DNA of 64,000 nt from Trichomonas vaginalis G3. Taxonomy: Eukaryota > Parabasalia > Trichomonadida > Trichomonadidae. Shown in pieces: positions 61,901-64,000 of the stretch. The first letter of the stretch is position 1; each line of letters starts with the position of its first letter. Both the position numbers and the translations under genes were made by a program. Location of the stretch: positions 36,719,896-36,783,895 of the forward strand of contig NC_067206.1 of the NCBI RefSeq assembly GCF_026262505.1, read 5' to 3'. Under the pieces are notes generated by a model. It had not been told where the DNA came from, did no database searches, and saw only the letters and a list, made by a program, of their open reading frames with translations.

Positions 61901-64000
61901 GATGGGTCTGGTTCATCTGCAATCAGTTGCTTTGTTATATGATCGATTGATTTCTGAAGGAAAGGAACTTTTAACTGTTTGATGAACTCTTGTAATTTGT
62001 CAAGATGCTCTTTATCTCTGATGAAATTCTTTTTGAAATCTCTGAAATCTTTGTAAAGTTTAGGATTTGAGATCATGATTGTATGAAGCAAATCAAGCAT
62101 TGCTTGATCATATGTTTGTTGTCTGACATATGAAACTTGGCCAATCAATGAAGCTGTTGTAGTTTCACTTCCTAAAGTGACTTGGCTTGGATTTGCCATA
62201 ATTGAATTGGCTAAATATGTCTTAAACGAAGATTCACCAACAATAAGAATTGGCTCATTTGAAGGAATCAGAGAAGACAGGAAAACAGCATTCCAGAATG
62301 AAGCAATTCCTTGGGTTGCTTGAATAACTTCCTCGTTATTGCTTTGTGAAGCAACTGATTTAATTCTAATATTCCCTTTAACGACATACTTTCCTTGTGG
62401 AACTGCATTTGATAACAAAATATTTTCTAATTCTGAAGAGTTGACCTTTTGGAATGATTTTTCAACAATTTCTGATATTGTCTTTGAGGCTTGTTCTGGA
62501 ACAGGACACATCATCCATGACATAAACAATGCGTGATAAATTTGAACCTCTTCAGGATTTGCAATATTCCATTTTTTATTACGGAAGATTTCAATCTGTT
62601 CTGAGTTTGTGACTCGTTTACAGAATCTTCTAATTTCTCTGAATGACCATGGACGAATTGCTTCGTTGTGCTTGAATTCATTGTACAATAATTTAACAAA
62701 ATTCGTCAAAAGCTTGTTCATAAGACTTAATTTATATTCTGATGTAATTTCTTTAATGACGTTAAATAGAGAACTCTCAGGAAATGGATATTCAAAACAA
62801 ACCACACGTTTAAGAAGTACTTGTGGTAATGGTTTGCGACCAAACATTGTGCTATCATTTTGACAAGCAATGAAGAAATATTTTTCATGTATTTTAGTCG
62901 TGCCTTCTGAAGGAATCTCGATTTCTTCACCAGGTTTCTGCTCTAATGCAATAACAAGAGATTGAAGGATTGTGTTATCTGCCAGGTTTGCTTCATCTGC
63001 AATGAAGAAACCTCCTTCTTTAATAGCACGAAGTAATTGTCCTTTCGAATTGTCACTGGTTCCGCGAGTAATTGTGATGTTTCCTATTAAATCCGATAAT
63101 TTTGTTTCTGCATTAAATGATACCTTATATGGGTTAAATTTTAATCCTTTTGCGAGTGCAACTGCAACTGATGTCTTTCCAAATCCCGTTCCACTTTGCA
63201 GGACAATATGTTGGCCGATGTTTTGCATCAATATTATAAGTGATACAATATTTTCTAGTTCTGGGGATTCTTTGAAGTAGAAACCTTTTGTTTCTCCTGT
63301 AATAGTTTTAAGTACTATATCTATGATACTGCGATCTAATTGTGGCGTTTTATGGTTGATATATATATCATACAATGCTTCAAAAACTTGAATTTGTATT
63401 TTTACATCGTTAAATTGAGGATATTTCGAGCATATTAGTCGTATTCCTGAAACAATCTTTGAAATATCGGAAATATTATTGATGTTAACAAGTCTTTTGA
63501 TTACTAAATAATTGATTGAAATATTATTTCCTTGATTTGACTCAATTAATGCAGAAACTAGTTCTTGGATTTGTTGATTTGAGTCCTCTTTATCAATTTG
63601 AGAATTTATTTCAACAATTGTGAAACGATTCTTTAATGCAGGAGATAAATTCTTTAATTGACTCTTAGATGCTGTAGCAATGATCTTGAAATCCTTATTG
63701 ATTTCAACTTGGAGATCTTCAAAGCATTCTGGAACATTGAATTTTGTGTTGTTAGTTGATTGTGTTTTCTCATTCAATAAAATATTTGAGTAAGCATCGA
63801 GAATTGGGTTGATTCTTTCAATAACTTGTGGAGAAGCGCTTTCAAGTTGATCAATGATTAGAACTAGCCCTTTACTTGCAGCCTTTATGATGGGACCATC
63901 TTTCCAATCTGCAATACGTAAAGAATTTGAGGACGTTGTGTAACCTCCCATCAAATCAGATGTTGTCATTTCAGGATGACAAACCATGAAAAGAGAACCG
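49966..64000 (-). CDS. Giant midasin/dynein-like AAA+ protein with VWA domains (N-terminus off window)
   Basis: More than 4,670 residues are encoded and the frame is still open at the right edge, so the start is missing. Numbering is from the Met at 63987. Five AAA+ modules are visible: a partial one with LVLIIDQLESAS (near 43), one with GTGFGKTS (near 262) and IADEANLADN (near 330), a degenerate one with VGESSFKT (near 585), one with GPTGTCKS (near 937) and IIEELNLASPS (near 1019), and one with GGTASGKT (near 1221) and ILFDGVES (near 1358). A long helical linker follows, then a Pro-rich hinge PPIQPNPKPNPPAPP (near 3360) and three VWA-like domains near 3470, 3796 (MIDAS DCSES) and 4400 (DATQS, with GGMGDGPEDW). 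The design recalls midasin, which remodels pre-ribosomes, but the VWA set differs. The target is unknown. Confidence 0.8.
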   Translation of the reverse strand, partial: GSLFMVCHPEMTTSDLMGGYTTSSNSLRIADWKDGPIIKAASKGLVLIIDQLESASPQVIERINPILDAYSNILLNEKTQSTNNTKFNVPECFEDLQVEINKDFKIIATASKSQLKNLSPALKNRFTIVEINSQIDKEDSNQQIQELVSALIESNQGNNISINYLVIKRLVNINNISDISKIVSGIRLICSKYPQFNDVKIQIQVFEALYDIYINHKTPQLDRSIIDIVLKTITGETKGFYFKESPELENIVSLIILMQNIGQHIVLQSGTGFGKTSVAVALAKGLKFNPYKVSFNAETKLSDLIGNITITRGTSDNSKGQLLRAIKEGGFFIADEANLADNTILQSLVIALEQKPGEEIEIPSEGTTKIHEKYFFIACQNDSTMFGRKPLPQVLLKRVVCFEYPFPESSLFNVIKEITSEYKLSLMNKLLTNFVKLLYNEFKHNEAIRPWSFREIRRFCKRVTNSEQIEIFRNKKWNIANPEEVQIYHALFMSWMMCPVPEQASKTISEIVEKSFQKVNSSELENILLSNAVPQGKYVVKGNIRIKSVASQSNNEEVIQATQGIASFWNAVFLSSLIPSNEPILIVGESSFKTYLANSIMANPSQVTLGSETTTASLIGQVSYVRQQTYDQAMLDLLHTIMISNPKLYKDFRDFKKNFIRDKEHLDKLQEFIKQLKVPFLQKSIDHITKQLIADEPDPSKVHSAISNYTTIFKPGLITHQIFSQSPIVIKNFSKPPTSVIERFNELIDIEPELTLNEDYTNTITPPDYKVIKMSNSDKTRFRIVALSSLIDYNRISEAMRSRFNIVNIKKYSNEKIKTITGFSDEYIKDFNFHQLVLMKSIITKIQEIHRTILNSSQEIPREELEREAARIMGTEDVGCKEFISPLQVDNGHLKSDNPYILSYSAPNFDPSKTNIVFTKTTQTMCDRIFTALSFDIPIIIQGPTGTCKSMLADYVANSIKDFANNNHVIKIQLSRSTTVEDLFGRNSIKVDKNGNKTFDYIPTELFKAATEGSPHRSLIIIEELNLASPSLIDALTSLFDNNPNSKIMKTNGESENKGKYSIIGIASGNVPPALKKASIFFKRDVYTNNEMRAVCSPLLKAYESSKFINYFTTLNPRNCIMFVQLIYSFNSSDQNMHLLLDLVTHDQKSKSNEWESIPISHESRMSILKVDKIKVECSTIGNKYDPKIKEKLLSLTASEQKLFVTLAANTHKRFPLIVTGGTASGKTYAIQLFAQAINKKLHVIPLNADTSISTITGSYKPSKFVNQANIDKITSKLKEDPAFDDVSILIREYSKNRMEIKKLQEIEAQINIVLENTSEEKHQKIGNEAKSLVSTAKHLINNLEYSESSLVTAMKNGDWILFDGVESCPSTVMERIITLLDFEPSLNLYEVDEGVVYSSKPSSYQQHKIQDGFRIILTYNNVGTHKKTPLSQSILSRCAILKMDPIDSDTKSTSKISLFELPDKKYELPDGSYNKSNIVARIAKLHDEMKKLQKDGSSYELTGRSISRICRLFTSMSVNTEGEFIPYQQIKKALLITYNNMISKMDEEDDETNQKILEIFEQAPDDQEVENLNELYKQTFIESSKLKQMIEESLLQDGFVSNIFSIIERALFKDVFDLDEFMIDLTQKFKDLHANDFENRETKWYADYIFLSQLQDIIHSLSKLDDNAKSEISHFSISSISQIKKELAGILTKFAFISQTCYSCQDISIPIEFTSEVNISALNGISDEVKNNIFKFPFLYFSIPGIEKISKFFDGIYKLIFDTYIYCFAIYQTDFRSSLDHFVSIIYEVARPSNTININDLVESLSLDEFSSLISLKKSFKEYSNKFEIPCEFMDMLNQLQIKFDELNIISEDEKKWNKLKEDYPDLGYLFTLTEGISWVPKSNIQNTIINLAKMEKPISYNKLSLYVNQIDPNNCDKSRWFSILMDYSYDITLLENLKNPKKCISSLLKLNERKYNVGKILKTFNGTYLTVSQSDADALINDMLARYLENMYAFNDSLLDVGNLIEKVDSYINKVELVSNDWAVFVRENNKKYDINQEIMIPKYTEPSIRRFLSKECGKNFKSKKDLLQHLKEDQSKEFLYSMLINQPSMKKYNTSDRIQFEDYEEWYIENFPAQGLFLLRNPDFIKLIEIPNERLTFGLFMLRVVSSFKQITFETTKFTPEMSKSINDSIQKLLLDPDNNKGIIVALCLSNPPYSLKHFYTCLLHDSLVQAATFLDDDQYVKKANMLIGEYLEQALSNCNPLTKQKWSSFIGSNTDYLLNPIKSFINFCNFHISDKLNELKAFKDKTEKELKMKEDKINEVLPELEKATKKEDPNCFIQRFRPDNYSENVINAYESYSSCLLTILNSLTKFEWYKKGTQIKDFDQSIKLYKFIKKLKYCDPAHYEEQIYVIYIHNCATDTITFTKKDDQDVTVSFYVRPKVDSFLVVPEKYINDIDVPKSLETIKLNVSKMAEVTDEINVDMLIKAYRKFYDEKVKDPNAMDSYYASGSTVIFNTSESNYNFDDIKDLFKNTQSGISYLTEFESKFMKPQFEGNPDQIPEKTQEIINKIHLLVKEHDRLVTEIRKYESEIALLPTQRFDPPSEQSSKPDIKLNKTNNITIDFSNTDSSVFNLAAINITNDSVNPSFRMIKADIPGILRGIQTTPICIPIYVFGNASKIRIKFYPLDETPLPAYEINESQVNLLFPINGITNDIIFTGMVDINTHNINYEVKAHFIDSTIFIDSPGNSFIKDTSGISFEKSFIEEDSIPIISTIPGLENPKQTILVENINTAFPKSPIQFKDDDQTFIIKGLTHDKKENKISGIAFNCYHTSNEDSRIIINSPDFAEKRNVDLRILSPPYKLLSEKSEMEIGNCYNKYYFVLCFIMKYAETPRIDVKCSDNVKILNQNIFPTFSVPQSHVVIGVEMKSIAKRYDDPSSLILSINSQQFQWTRSIKLFTKKPDKRINFDHSYVLYNSINYSLHENNKYIPRVYYDEKFGTILTNNTIKCLIINDHYQVDYLNYNNNIKDKCVLLSWQYYVDSGKNEVYWIPAFVPGTGEIQTRILQMSEDNVNDLLNFLRRFFGKNSIVTIKNIIRNFKGWSQKCNSICEFIMAQLTEKYNKIINDDYQLTNDVSFDVGKINSLRENKFDQGIINKHIRNVEDDTRQDALKLLPSKNTTILMQYTQDESKLSYESKIITQQERNDILESISKMTSVEPKLELEMVPNTENIRDEVIFKTITSAKAIYDRISEVVPRCRKFLLMMANYADYTKEFPVEKAQKEIRYLAAFHKWSSDKRTLKSTPFLTQCIEFNNGFTSLINIMQKAGCKIENINIETTKLTPLIIKPSQSPISVEEFRKEWTIQRNVSVSLYLPSFSVPPIQPNPKPNPPAPPRQNKKLYKGDNATINIKYKPDSNGTSGRTQDKPEDIYKFMIKNIDKIQYYQDDAKEFNSVVSDIKDIPEKNNLPIDEFIAYTTETTYQIIKEFNSKTINMDSEIVLMLDIKSITPNSIKLDNFLYFIAFAMAISQLGFSYRLLAFADRNFQYFEIKKLSEKLQRKHLQVALEILDTKRTCADPLFSIKSIIKQDIEKSFSFFVFTDGNLLNTNYTIWQEWDNGTNSRITYFLKPPNEEEYKVPIIKQYKTLKKNHNNINYAINMEGFNHNKEFIDAFINGISTGNGKVHRIDRNVELKLSENDSNIPIVCSFKKLPETDSQFVCISEVIQASITRQDEVMIPNVSEYISPTNKSEFELETFRQNIEANWVQDELFPPNKPMQYIPSEKGNGLSMAGLIRFIITDGQDQRFRLDKCAGYVPNYSLFFVIDCSESSSGILSLQATRQTVFSTLLAFKDCEFPITIILATSDGPAAVCINKKKEEIFVENSPVFTEIYRLLTESHGLCSFSQALIAAFNLRYRQTEQESILIGITNGNFTQHEMDAVGTAISSLQSIRTYPIGVGVGITPTKISKVFTKSIWSSNPLSIANCFQTLLEFDPNECKTKGKISDPALPNKIPKLNELHNILISKQDRTYTELTDKLTDILFFDSAEDSYMNEKPEIQKLPTSKPGSEIYDQELPNVDLGENKAWPYNILICMLYGFTASNDDSDKYVTYKTLTDKNGIVKGLRELKFNVGVTKNYCDSIAELSSGKYHQVWVICSKGQRAKPTDVPDISEDTTYISKKIKGNKDDFDHAYQFVETVELFRQNGGGVAFWADQGFTFELNYFLKHVKLYDCDKIEKEKNQEKIPIKLRFHDGDPVKEKVLQRRFPKNFTKMSFDADDYKWISNYKYYLYGYNVSKLMEGTTIAGARIPEGLSYDQICDHIKPFRPFSLSSEKGLVSGCYYVAPKFSNEGDIIIDGASSRLFKELNLEGVKRLVRNMACCLINKKRYIAETGSYIDKLPVPLLKIPKIPVEKPIDCSKIKIKPIDLVYIYDATQSTNSIKNTIYYQIENSIDWFKYSIYDVRIAAIAFRDYALAVKEDFNIERNLVDVIDFKDITDASEILEQIRSFPCKGGMGDGPEDWNSAFEQYFTLKFRENSTKIVFFITDNGTHHPDFHRSPVIDGDDYSSAYYSRLSNYEIDDYIISEERMSQQQKLEYFIDRLAKQNPFWILCPFGRSATHPLNTFRKSLINRNNNTKSITITFRSFYPKNWRFNPKKIKLIDHVKLNPESDEVDGLSNKELNNIYSDIFKYVKAYIEEVVTMF

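Noticed and set aside
50263-63280. Many plus-strand frames opposite the giant gene
   Set aside because: They are antisense shadows of a continuous coding frame of over 4,600 codons and have no independent support.
49966-64000. Simple assignment as the ribosome-assembly protein midasin
   Set aside because: The AAA+ ring fits, but the three VWA-like domains, the Pro-rich hinge and the lack of the acidic region differ from midasin, so the name is not safe.

Overview
This is nuclear DNA of a trichomonad, most likely Trichomonas vaginalis. The pointers are strong AT bias, intronless genes on both strands, ankyrin-repeat genes of the trichomonad expanded type, a textbook T. vaginalis initiator (Inr) sequence directly before the start codon of the Mlf-like gene, and two Maverick/Polinton elements, which are very abundant in that genome. 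The standard genetic code fits every gene read here.

Layout. 1-4762: host DNA with an ankyrin-repeat gene on the minus strand whose repeat array drifts in and out of frame, an Mlf-like gene, and a second, decayed ankyrin gene. 4763-20248: Maverick 1 (15.5 kb, target duplication CATTAT). 20255-21056: a short host spacer with ankyrin-gene remnants. 21057-40201: Maverick 2 (19.1 kb, target duplication AATTTC), in the opposite orientation. 40347-43517: an importin-beta (karyopherin) gene. 43550-44750: a tandem repeat interrupted by two small TTAA-flanked inverted-repeat elements. 44758-48870: a single-pass membrane protein gene, a PHD-finger gene and a capping-enzyme-like gene. 49966-64000: the 3' part of a giant AAA+/VWA gene that runs off the right edge.

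The two Mavericks carry almost the same virion module (two small amphipathic proteins, probable major capsid protein, packaging ATPase, four proteins of unknown role, and a fibre with a phage-like tip) plus a primase-SF3 helicase, two tiny genes and an rve integrase. Maverick 2 also keeps a decayed protein-primed family B DNA polymerase and an upstream gene. Maverick 1 lacks both and instead has a terminal repeat of about 920 bp that carries two genes at both ends, plus a KilA-N gene. In both elements the primase-helicase gene is bracketed by inverted copies of a repeat whose edges are shared but whose core differs between elements. Both elements are fossils with roughly ten (element 1) and a dozen or so (element 2, mostly in the polymerase) breaks. 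Their close similarity and perfect target duplications suggest recent insertion.

The most interesting host finding is the capping-enzyme-like gene. It aligns along its length with metazoan-type bifunctional capping enzymes but lacks the key catalytic residues of both the RNA triphosphatase and the guanylyltransferase, so it looks like a double pseudoenzyme. The giant gene combines a midasin/dynein-like AAA+ ring with three VWA-like domains.
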